DNA of 5,474 nt from Clostridiales bacterium (GCA_003487955.1 DNNJ01000231.1:1-5474); one strand, 5' to 3'; shown: positions 1 to 5,465, numbered from the stretch's first letter. A program made the numbers and translations. The notes: generated by a model not told the origin, from the sequence alone.

Positions 1-1
1 A

Positions 2-319
2 GATGCGAGAGATGAATTTGAATTCAGAGTTGTTGTTGAAACCAGTTCATTATTATTAGGGCAGCCTTTGCAGACTGGAAATAAAGTTACATTTGCGGTT
101 GGAACGTTTATAATCATTAAAATTGTAGGAACTGTTCAACTGCTAATACCTACATTGGGATTTTGTCCAGAACCTCCAGAATGTGAAGAATTTAGTCCTG
201 GTGATATTTGTGATGGTTTTGAAGAAGAGGAGTTTCCTGATTTCTTTCCACCTCAGTTTGACGACCTTTTCGATGAAGGGGAAGAAGACCTGGAGGATGA
301 AAATTCAGAAGAATGTTAA
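2..319 (+). CDS. C-terminal part of an unrecognised protein with a highly acidic, Cys-containing tail (5' end outside window)
   Basis: The frame is open from the left edge to TAA at 317-319, giving at least 105 residues, so this is the 3' end of a longer gene. A TTG at 68 could be read as a start, but the coding frame runs through it and no good ribosome binding site precedes it. The first 52 visible residues are beta-like and hydrophobic (for example VTFAVGTFIIIKIVGTVQLL). They lead into a Cys/Pro motif (GFCPEPPECEEF, Cys at visible residues 55 and 61). The last 46 residues contain 22 Asp/Glu, no Lys, Arg or His, several Phe-Pro stretches, and further Cys at 71 and at the final position. I do not recognise the gene with confidence. 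From memory, the Cys/Pro motif after a beta-rich domain recalls clostridial hypothetical proteins related to spore-coat/DUF3794-like domains, but this is a weak inference. An intrinsic terminator follows directly, so its transcript ends here. Confidence 0.75.
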   Translation, partial: DARDEFEFRVVVETSSLLLGQPLQTGNKVTFAVGTFIIIKIVGTVQLLIPTLGFCPEPPECEEFSPGDICDGFEEEEFPDFFPPQFDDLFDEGEEDLEDENSEEC

Positions 320-323
320 GGAC

Positions 324-349
324 AGAGGAGTAGAGACTCCTCTTTTTTT
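324..349 (+). terminator. Intrinsic terminator of the upstream gene
   Basis: A perfect 8-bp stem (AGAGGAGT 324-331 with ACTCCTCT 336-343) closes an AGAG tetraloop. A run of T extends to 349. It begins five bases after the stop codon of the upstream gene. It separates that gene from the Fe-S operon promoter about 28 bases downstream. Confidence 0.92.
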
Positions 350-376
350 ATTAAAAATTTTTTAGAACCGTGAATG

Positions 377-405
377 TTGACAAAAATAAAGGGTTAGAAT
401 ATACT
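377..405 (+). promoter_or_regulatory. Sigma-A type promoter of the iscR-nifS-nifU operon
   Basis: A perfect -35 (TTGACA, 377-382) and a near-consensus -10 (TATACT, 400-405) are separated by exactly 17 bases. Transcription should start near 412, giving a leader of about 40 nt before iscR at 452. An overlapping TATAAT at 406-411 lies too far from the -35 (23 bases) to be the better choice. IscR-family regulators usually autoregulate, so this is the expected target of the gene product, but I see no clear match to a known IscR operator. Confidence 0.85.
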
Positions 406-438
406 TATAATGAATTGCCAAGTTATTTGGTTGGAATT

Positions 439-444
439 GGAGGG
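439..444 (+). promoter_or_regulatory. Ribosome binding site that fixes the iscR start at 452
   Basis: GGAGGG lies seven bases before ATG 452. The upstream in-frame ATG at 410 has no such site and falls at or before the predicted transcription start, so it is not the initiator. Confidence 0.85.
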
Positions 445-451
445 CGGGAAA

Positions 452-907
452 ATGAAATTGTCAACTAAGGGAAGGTATGGTCTTAAAACGATGTTTCAAT
501 TAGCTTATAATTACGGAAAGGGACCTATATCTTTAAAAAGTGTTGCCGAAGAGGAAGGTCTATCGGAAAATTATCTTGAACAATTAGTTGCGGTACTTAA
601 AAGAGACGGGCTCTTGCAAAGCGTAAGAGGGGCTCAAGGAGGATATATGTTAAGTAAACATCCCAAAGATATAACCGTTGGAAGCATACTTAGATCTTTA
701 GAAGGTAATTTAGCGCCTGCAGCATGTGTCATAGATGAAGAGATGAATGTTTGCGAAAAAGAAGAATATTGTGTTACAAGAATAATTTGGCAGAGAATCA
801 GAGATAGTATCTATAATGTAATCGATTCAATTACTTTACAGGATATGATTGATGAACAGGAAAATATACTACAAAAAAAGAAAAAGAGAATTCAGGAGGA
901 AGTATGA
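452..907 (+). CDS. iscR: Rrf2-family Fe-S cluster-responsive transcriptional regulator, IscR type
   Basis: This 151-residue protein has the usual length and layout of the Rrf2/IscR family. The N-terminus MKLSTKGRYGLK matches the family start. A winged helix-turn-helix spans about residues 26-68, with the conserved YLEQL at 41-45 (including the Glu43 known in E. coli IscR for discriminating operator types) and the wing signature VRGAQGGY. Three Cys at 92, 101 and 107 sit in the loop that binds a [2Fe-2S] cluster in IscR. Spacing here is C-x8-C-x5-C, against C-x5-C-x5-C in E. coli, and the position of the E. coli His ligand holds Arg110. The protein probably senses Fe-S status and represses or tunes its own operon (inference). 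The C-terminus is Lys-rich and its codons contain an A_AAA_AAG heptamer. The stop TGA overlaps the nifS ATG by one base, implying coupled translation. I reject the start at 410 on promoter and ribosome-binding-site grounds. Confidence 0.93.
   Translation: MKLSTKGRYGLKTMFQLAYNYGKGPISLKSVAEEEGLSENYLEQLVAVLKRDGLLQSVRGAQGGYMLSKHPKDITVGSILRSLEGNLAPAACVIDEEMNVCEKEEYCVTRIIWQRIRDSIYNVIDSITLQDMIDEQENILQKKKKRIQEEV
874..880 (+). other. In-frame A_AAA_AAG heptamer, possible -1 slippery site
   Basis: The iscR codons CAA AAA AAG at 872-880 present a zero-frame A_AAA_AAG, the heptamer used for -1 frameshifting in E. coli dnaX. After a -1 slip the frame (GAA AAA GAG AAT TCA GGA GGA AGT) has no stop before it joins nifS at 904, so an IscR-NifS fusion could be made. 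No clear stimulatory element is visible: the nearby Shine-Dalgarno lies downstream, not upstream, of the heptamer. Chance in a Lys-rich, AT-rich tail is the simpler explanation. Confidence 0.2.
894..900 (+). promoter_or_regulatory. Ribosome binding site for nifS inside the end of iscR
   Basis: AGGAGGA lies within the last codons of iscR. Two adjacent ATGs follow, at 904 and 907. The second is six bases from the site (the first only three) and forms a TGATG stop-start overlap with iscR, so 907 is the preferred start; the two differ by a single Met. Confidence 0.8.
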
Positions 908-2082
908 TGTCAAAATATATTTATATGGATAATGCGGCAACAACTCCTATTAAAAGAGAAGTATTAGAGGCGATGATGCCTTATTTTACCGATAAATACG
1001 GAAATCCATCCAGTATTTACTCTATTGGCGGTCAATCAAGAAATGCTATAGAAAGAGCGAGGGAAAAGGTATCCAAGGTTTTTAATGCTAAACCTCAGGA
1101 AATATTTTTTACGAGTTGCGGTTCCGAATCGGATAACTGGGCTATTAAGGGAATAGCCTATGCTAACAGAAAAAGAGGAAATCACATAATTACTTCTAAA
1201 ATTGAGCATCATGCAGTGCTTCATACATGTCAATATTTAGAGAAACAAGGGTTTAGGGTAACCTATCTTGATGTTGATGAATATGGATTTATAAATTTAG
1301 ATCAGCTGAAAGAAAGCATAAGGGATGATACCATCCTAATCTCAATAATGTTTGCCAATAACGAAATAGGCACTATTCAACCTATAGCTGAAATAGGGAA
1401 AATAGCAAAAGAAAAGGGTATATATTTTCATACGGATGCCGTCCAAGCCATAGGAAATGTAAAGATAGATGTAAACGAATTAAATATTGATTTATTATCA
1501 TTGTCTGCTCATAAATTCTATGGACCAAAAGGAATAGGAGCTTTATACATAAGGCAAGGAGTTAAAATCGATCCTCTTATTTCGGGAGGGGCCCAAGAAA
1601 GGAATAGAAGAGCAGGAACGGAAAATGTTCCTTACATAGTTGGATTGGGAAAAGCAATTGAATTAGCCTGTGAAAATATTGACGAACATAATGAAAAATT
1701 AACTAAGCTGAGGAAACGACTCATAAAGGGCATATTTGATAATATAGATTATGCGAGATTAAATGGAGATGAGGAAAAAAGGCTTCCCGGCAACGCTAAT
1801 TTTTGTTTCAGATTTATTGAAGGAGAATCTATTCTTCTAAGCCTTGATATGGAAGGGATTGCTGGTTCCAGCGGCTCAGCCTGTACATCAGGGTCTCTTG
1901 ATCCTTCTCATGTACTTTTAGCTATTGGCCTTCCTCATGAAATTGCTCATGGCTCTTTAAGGCTTACTTTAGGGGATTTTAATACGGAAGAGGATGTTGA
2001 TTATGTAGTTGAGAAGCTGACAGAAATTGTGGCGAGGTTGAGAGCTATGTCGCCGTTATACGACGAGAGGAGGGAGAGATAA
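907..2082 (+). CDS. nifS: Cysteine desulfurase, NifS/IscS type (PLP-dependent)
   Basis: The enzyme converts L-cysteine to L-alanine and holds the sulfur as a persulfide, which it passes to the scaffold NifU and probably to tRNA-thiolation enzymes. It is 391 residues long from 907 (392 from the adjacent ATG at 904), the normal length. In 907 numbering the visible motifs are the N-terminal YMDNAATTP, His101-His102 in IEHHAVLH (the His that stacks on PLP), Asn151-Asn152 in NNEIG, Asp177 and Gln180 in HTDAVQAIG (PLP contacts), and the PLP Schiff-base Lys203 in LSAHKFYGPKG. RAGTEN is at about 235-240. The persulfide-forming Cys326 sits in the loop SSGSACTSGS, which marks a group I (IscS/NifS) enzyme rather than SufS. 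It lies between the regulator and the scaffold, overlapping iscR by one base and ending two bases before nifU. It could equally be called iscS. The absence of nitrogenase genes nearby and the iscR partner indicate general Fe-S assembly. Confidence 0.96.
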   Translation: MSKYIYMDNAATTPIKREVLEAMMPYFTDKYGNPSSIYSIGGQSRNAIERAREKVSKVFNAKPQEIFFTSCGSESDNWAIKGIAYANRKRGNHIITSKIEHHAVLHTCQYLEKQGFRVTYLDVDEYGFINLDQLKESIRDDTILISIMFANNEIGTIQPIAEIGKIAKEKGIYFHTDAVQAIGNVKIDVNELNIDLLSLSAHKFYGPKGIGALYIRQGVKIDPLISGGAQERNRRAGTENVPYIVGLGKAIELACENIDEHNEKLTKLRKRLIKGIFDNIDYARLNGDEEKRLPGNANFCFRFIEGESILLSLDMEGIAGSSGSACTSGSLDPSHVLLAIGLPHEIAHGSLRLTLGDFNTEEDVDYVVEKLTEIVARLRAMSPLYDERRER

Positions 2083-2084
2083 TC

Positions 2085-2513
2085 ATGTATTCAGAAAAAG
2101 TAATGGATCATTTTAGAAATCCAAGGAATGTTGGAGAAATAGAAGATGCAGATGGAATCGGAGAAGTAGGGAATCCCAAATGCGGAGATATAATGAAAAT
2201 ATATTTAAAAATTAATGATGATGAAATAATTGAGGATGTAAAATTTGAAACCTTCGGCTGCGGTTCGGCAATTGCTTCTTCAAGCATGGCAACGGAACTT
2301 ATAAAAGGTAAGAATATAAACGATGCTGTGGAATTGTCAAACAAAGCAGTTATAGAAGCCTTAGGAGGGCTGCCTCCGGTAAAGGTACACTGTTCCGTAT
2401 TGGCAGAGCAGGCAGTCAAATCAGCACTTTATGATTATGCACAGAAAAATCATAAAACAATCAAGGGATTGGAAAACTATAATCCGGAAGAAGACGAAAT
2501 ACATTGTCATTAA
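2085..2513 (+). CDS. nifU: Fe-S cluster assembly scaffold, Clostridium-type NifU (IscU-like)
   Basis: This 142-residue cytosolic scaffold receives sulfur from NifS and assembles a cluster for transfer to apoproteins. It is a single IscU-like domain without the ferredoxin and C-terminal NifU domains of the azotobacter protein. The three cluster Cys are 33 (in GNPKCGD, with Asp35), 59 (in FGCGSAIASSS) and 103 (in VHCS, preceded by His102). The motif LPPVK at 96-100 is the one that HscA-type chaperones recognise in E. coli IscU, yet no hscA or hscB is present here. The C-terminus carries an extra Cys141 flanked by His (ending HCH), which could add metal ligands (speculative). Translation starts two bases after the nifS stop, with an AGGAGGG site (2068-2074) inside the end of nifS, so the genes are co-transcribed and probably coupled. 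The gene ends in tandem TAA TAA stops. Confidence 0.95.
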   Translation: MYSEKVMDHFRNPRNVGEIEDADGIGEVGNPKCGDIMKIYLKINDDEIIEDVKFETFGCGSAIASSSMATELIKGKNINDAVELSNKAVIEALGGLPPVKVHCSVLAEQAVKSALYDYAQKNHKTIKGLENYNPEEDEIHCH

Positions 2514-2518
2514 TAAAT

Positions 2519-2541
2519 AAGCAGGGTCAAAGACCCTGCTT
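2519..2541 (+). terminator. Terminator-like hairpin after nifU, weak U-tract
   Basis: A perfect 10-bp stem (AAGCAGGGTC 2519-2528 with GACCCTGCTT 2532-2541) closes an AAA loop right after the tandem stops of nifU. The sequence downstream (TGAATTATTGTT) is T-rich but interrupted, so termination may be partial and some read-through into alaS is plausible. Confidence 0.75.
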
Positions 2542-2545
2542 GAAT

Positions 2546-2559
2546 TATTGTTGACAATA
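2546..2559 (+). promoter_or_regulatory. Palindrome covering the -35 of the alaS promoter
   Basis: TATTGT-TG-ACAATA is a perfect inverted repeat with 6-bp arms and a 2-bp centre. It overlaps the whole -35 hexamer (2551-2556). A protein bound here would block the promoter, but no regulator is known to me for this site, and an AT-rich palindrome of this size can occur by chance. Confidence 0.3.
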
Positions 2560-2580
2560 TGTGAAAGAATACATTATAAT
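2551..2580 (+). promoter_or_regulatory. Sigma-A type promoter of alaS
   Basis: Perfect -35 (TTGACA, 2551-2556) and perfect -10 (TATAAT, 2575-2580) hexamers are separated by 18 bases. The start site should be near 2587, leaving a leader of only about 29 nt with GGAGG at 2607-2611. There is no room for a T-box leader, so alaS is predicted to be strongly and constitutively transcribed unless the overlapping palindrome is an operator. Confidence 0.88.
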
Positions 2581-2615
2581 CACTTAATAAAGACTCTTAT
2601 TTCACTGGAGGAACA

Positions 2616-5255
2616 ATGGATAAATTAGATAGATTCTCAATAGACAACATAAGAAAAGAATATTTAAACTTTTTTAAAAGCAAGGAGCATTTAACTGAGC
2701 AAAGCTTTTCGCTGATTCCTAAGAATGATAAAAGCTTGCTGCTCATCGGTGCAGGTATGGCACCTTTAAAAAAATATTTTACCGGTGCTGAGGTTCCGCC
2801 TGCAAAAAGAATGGCAACATGTCAAAAATGCGTGAGGACAGGTGACATTGACAATGTAGGTTTAACTGCAAGGCACCTGACTTTTTTTGAAATGTTAGGC
2901 AACTTCTCCTTTGGCGATTATTTTAAGGAGGAAGCAATTGCTTGGGCATGGGAGCTTTTAACTGATGTACTAAAAATCGACAAAAATAGACTTTGGGTAA
3001 CAGTTTATTTGGAGGATGATGAGGCTGAAGAAATTTGGCACAACAAGGTTGGAATTCCTATGGAAAGGATTGTGAGATTAGGCAAGGACGATAATTTCTG
3101 GGAATTGGAAGTGGGTCCAAGCGGACCCTGCTCTGAAATATACTATGATACGGGAGATACAAGAGGCTGCGGTTCCCCTGACTGCAAACCGGGCTGTGAC
3201 TGCAACAGATATATAGAAATCTGGAACCTAGTATTCACACAGTTTGACAAGGACGAACAAGGAGTGTATCACCCCCTTCCGAATCCAAATATTGATACCG
3301 GAATGGGACTTGAAAGGGTGGCTGCCGTACTTCAAGACAAACCTACGGTGTTTGATGTGGAGCCGCTTAATTTTATAGTTAACAAGGTTTCGGAAATTTG
3401 CTCAATACCTTACGGTCAAAACAAACAAAGCGATATTGCAATGAAAATAATATGCGACCACTCAAGGGCTGCAACCTTCATGATAGGTGACGGAGTAATA
3501 CCTTCAAATGAAGGAAGAGGTTATGTTTTAAGACGTTTAATAAGAAGAGCAATTCGCAAGGGTAAATCTTTAGGAATACATAATGAATTCTTAACCAAGA
3601 CTGCCAAGGTAGTGATAGATAATTGGAAAGAAGCTTATCCGGAATTATCAGAAAAAGAAAGCTACATTTTAAAGGTTGTAAGCCTTGAAGAAGAAAGATT
3701 TAAAATAACAATTGACCAGGGACTTGAACTTTTAATGAAAGAAATACAAATATTGAAAGAAACAAATAAAAAAGAGCTTGACGGAAAGGTAGCTTTCAAA
3801 CTTTATGACACCTATGGCTTTCCTTCTGAATTGACAGAAGAAATACTTAAGGAGAATGGTTTCAGTCTCAACAAAGAACAGTTTAATGAAGTAATGGAAG
3901 AGCACAGACAGATGGCAAGAGATGCAAGAAAGTCCACCGGTGCTTCAGGCTGGAAGGAAAATGATTTTACCCTAAATACGGATAAAACCATATTTGCAGG
4001 ATACAATAATTTAGAAGAGCTTTCCGAAGTTATTGCCGTAGTAGCGGGCTCAGAGCAGGTAAATACAATCAATGAAGGGCAGGCAGGAATAGTAGTTCTT
4101 GATAAAACTCCTTTTTATGCAGAAGGGGGCGGACAGACAGGTGATACAGGTGAATTCATTGCCGATGGAATGCTGTCAAATGTAACAGATACCAAAAAAT
4201 TTAACCATGATATTTATCTTCATGAAACAAGTGTAGTCAAAGGAAGCATTTCGGTGGGAGATACCATAACCGCCAAGGTTAATGCCGATAAGAGAAAAAA
4301 TACAGCAAAGAATCACACCTGCACACATTTACTGCACAAGGTTTTAAAACAAATGTTAGGCGACCATGTAAATCAAGCCGGCTCATACGTTTCTGAAGAC
4401 AGACTTCGATTTGACTACACTCATTTTGAAGCTGTTGACCATGAGACATTGAAAGAAATTGAAAAGAGAGTTAATGAAGCTATATTATCGGATTACTTGG
4501 TTAAAACCGATGTTCTCAGCATGGAAGAAGCTAAGAAAACAGGTGCTACGGCTTTGTTTGATGAAAAGTATGAAGAAATGGTAAGGGTTGTAAGCGTGGG
4601 AGATTTCAGCAAGGAATTGTGCGGAGGGACTCACATTGATGAAACAGCCAAAATTGGAATGTTTAAAATTATTTCTGAAGGAAGCATAGCTTCGGGAGTA
4701 AGAAGAATAGAGGCAATAACAGGAAGAGCAGCAATAAATTATTTACAGGAATTGGATAAATTAACGGATGAATTATCCATATCCATGAAAACAACAAAGG
4801 ATGAACTTATAAGCAAAGTAAATTTACTTAAAAAAGAAGCAAAGGATAAAGAAAAGGAAATTCAAAAGTTAAACAATGAAATATTAAAGTGCAATATCAG
4901 TGAATTTCTTGACAAATATGAAGAAATTAACGGTATTAAACTATTTGCACTTGTGTTTAAAGATAAGGATGCAAATTCATTGCGGGAAATTGCTGATAGA
5001 ATAAAAGACAGGAATGAAAGCTGCGCTGTAATCTTAGCTTCGGATTTAGGAGACAAAGTATTATTTGTTTCTGCCGTTACCAAGGATTTAGTAAAAAGCG
5101 GAATACATGCAGGAAATATGGTCAAAGAAGCTGCCTTGATTGCAGGAGGCGGCGGAGGTGGAAGACCTGATTTTGCACAGGCAGGAGGGAAATTTCCCGA
5201 GAAAATAGATGAGGCAATTAATGCAGTAAGAAAGCAAATCGCAGAGATGCCCTAA
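2616..5255 (+). CDS. alaS: Alanine-tRNA ligase (alanyl-tRNA synthetase, class II)
   Basis: This 879-residue cytosolic enzyme charges tRNA-Ala with alanine using ATP and removes misacylated Ser/Gly. Its length matches bacterial AlaRS (E. coli 876). The class II catalytic core covers about residues 1-245, with GAGMAPLKKYFTG at 45-57, motif 2 RHLTFFEMLGNFSFGDYF at 86-103, and motif 3 GMGLERVAAVLQ at 229-240. A Cys-rich insert (Cys185, 190, 194, 196) is of the kind seen in Firmicutes AlaRS. A helical tRNA-recognition domain (about 250-450) contains DHSRAATFMIGDGVIPSNEG and GRGYVLRRLIRRAIRKG. The editing domain (about 480-705) has the zinc-site pairs His567/His571 in HTCTHLLH and Cys669/His673 in CGGTH, so editing should be intact. 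A coiled-coil-like stretch (about 712-770) leads to the C-Ala domain with GGGGGGRPDFAQAGG at 844-858. Small departures are Leu88 in the motif-2 RHxTFF and Cys569 inside the editing HxxxH. The start is fixed by GGAGG four bases upstream and by the family N-terminus. Confidence 0.98.
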   Translation: MDKLDRFSIDNIRKEYLNFFKSKEHLTEQSFSLIPKNDKSLLLIGAGMAPLKKYFTGAEVPPAKRMATCQKCVRTGDIDNVGLTARHLTFFEMLGNFSFGDYFKEEAIAWAWELLTDVLKIDKNRLWVTVYLEDDEAEEIWHNKVGIPMERIVRLGKDDNFWELEVGPSGPCSEIYYDTGDTRGCGSPDCKPGCDCNRYIEIWNLVFTQFDKDEQGVYHPLPNPNIDTGMGLERVAAVLQDKPTVFDVEPLNFIVNKVSEICSIPYGQNKQSDIAMKIICDHSRAATFMIGDGVIPSNEGRGYVLRRLIRRAIRKGKSLGIHNEFLTKTAKVVIDNWKEAYPELSEKESYILKVVSLEEERFKITIDQGLELLMKEIQILKETNKKELDGKVAFKLYDTYGFPSELTEEILKENGFSLNKEQFNEVMEEHRQMARDARKSTGASGWKENDFTLNTDKTIFAGYNNLEELSEVIAVVAGSEQVNTINEGQAGIVVLDKTPFYAEGGGQTGDTGEFIADGMLSNVTDTKKFNHDIYLHETSVVKGSISVGDTITAKVNADKRKNTAKNHTCTHLLHKVLKQMLGDHVNQAGSYVSEDRLRFDYTHFEAVDHETLKEIEKRVNEAILSDYLVKTDVLSMEEAKKTGATALFDEKYEEMVRVVSVGDFSKELCGGTHIDETAKIGMFKIISEGSIASGVRRIEAITGRAAINYLQELDKLTDELSISMKTTKDELISKVNLLKKEAKDKEKEIQKLNNEILKCNISEFLDKYEEINGIKLFALVFKDKDANSLREIADRIKDRNESCAVILASDLGDKVLFVSAVTKDLVKSGIHAGNMVKEAALIAGGGGGGRPDFAQAGGKFPEKIDEAINAVRKQIAEMP

Positions 5256-5279
5256 CCCCATTTTATTAGAGGTATGGGG
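5256..5279 (+). terminator. Weak hairpin directly after alaS, uncertain terminator
   Basis: CCCCAT (5256-5261) can pair with ATGGGG (5274-5279) around a 12-base loop, starting right at the alaS stop codon. No T-run follows, so it is not a canonical intrinsic terminator. Its right arm is also the left arm of the stronger palindrome at 5275-5330, so the two structures exclude each other. Confidence 0.25.
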
Positions 5280-5330
5280 ACACACCTCCCTATTTAGAGA
5301 AAGTCTCTGTTGGCAGGAGGAATGTCCCCA
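5275..5330. repeat. Long interrupted palindrome (three-tier hairpin)
   Basis: The outer arms TGGGGACA (5275-5282) and TGTCCCCA (5323-5330) match over 8 bp. After a 2x2 internal loop, CCTCC (5285-5289) pairs with GGAGG (5316-5320). At the tip, AGAGA (5296-5300) pairs with TCTCT (5304-5308) around an AAG loop. Eighteen pairs nested in 56 bases are unlikely to be chance and suggest a folded DNA or RNA hairpin. Confidence 0.7.
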
Positions 5331-5376
5331 AATGAGGTTTCTGAAAAATGGATGGTAGGTCATTCGCGACGAGCGC

Positions 5377-5410
5377 CAATTTTGTGCGACTAAAGGAGCA
5401 GACAAAATTG
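5377..5410. repeat. 9-bp inverted repeat with 16-base loop
   Basis: CAATTTTGT (5377-5385) and ACAAAATTG (5402-5410) are perfect reverse complements. Both copies lie next to TTGTGC (5382-5387 and 5408-5413). No T-run follows, so it is not an ordinary terminator. It looks like the second hairpin of the composite block downstream of alaS. Confidence 0.6.
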
Positions 5411-5436
5411 TGCAGCGAGACTGCGTAATATAACAA

Positions 5437-5465
5437 TTGATTTTATTATTGAATTATAGTACAAT
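5437..5465 (+). promoter_or_regulatory. Sigma-A type promoter at the right edge
   Basis: TTGATT (5437-5442) and TACAAT (5460-5465) are separated by 17 bases, with an AT-rich spacer. Transcription would start near 5472, so the gene it drives lies beyond the window. In many Clostridia alaS is followed by an IreB-family (DUF965) gene and ruvX; that is only a guess from gene order elsewhere. Confidence 0.7.

Larger units (their letters stand above)
5269..5425. other. GC-richer palindromic block, putative REP/MITE-like element or structured RNA
   Basis: No convincing gene lies in the 219 bases after alaS. From about 5269 to 5425 the base composition changes: my hand count for 5275-5425 is about 50% GC, with several CpGs (CGCGACGAGCGCC), against about 35% in a sample of the neighbouring genes. 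The block holds consecutive inverted repeats: 5275-5330, a short one of AATGA/TCATT at 5331-5335 and 5360-5364, the 9-bp repeat at 5377-5410, and GCAG/CTGC at 5412-5424. TGGGGACA...TGTCCCCA ends resemble palindromes that accompany IS200/RAYT-type transposases in other bacteria (from memory, unverified). No transposase is present, so a non-autonomous element is the main reading; a structured RNA or complex terminator is the alternative. Confidence 0.45.

Noticed and set aside
68..319. A complete 83-residue gene starting at TTG 68
   Set aside because: The same frame is open to the left edge with similar composition and no clear ribosome binding site precedes the TTG, so it is better read as the end of a longer gene.
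183..365. 60-residue + frame ORF overlapping the upstream gene and its terminator
   Set aside because: It runs through the terminator hairpin in another frame and has no ribosome binding site or protein-like features; it is an out-of-frame shadow.
410..451. Upstream in-frame ATG for iscR at 410, adding 14 residues
   Set aside because: It lies at or before the predicted transcription start, has no ribosome binding site, and the added residues do not match the family N-terminus; ATG 452 has GGAGGG at good spacing.
2108..2419. 103-residue reverse-strand ORF within nifU
   Set aside because: It is antisense to a clearly conserved gene, with no promoter or ribosome binding site and an unremarkable Ser/Ile-rich composition.
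3812..5125. Reverse-strand ORFs inside alaS (3812-4072, 4862-5125)
   Set aside because: Both are antisense to intact conserved domains of alaS and lack start signals.
5088..5405. 105-residue reverse-strand ORF across the end of alaS and the palindromic block
   Set aside because: Half is antisense to the conserved C-Ala domain of alaS and the rest runs through inverted repeats; no domain is recognisable. If similar ORFs are annotated elsewhere, that would more likely reflect copies of the repeat.
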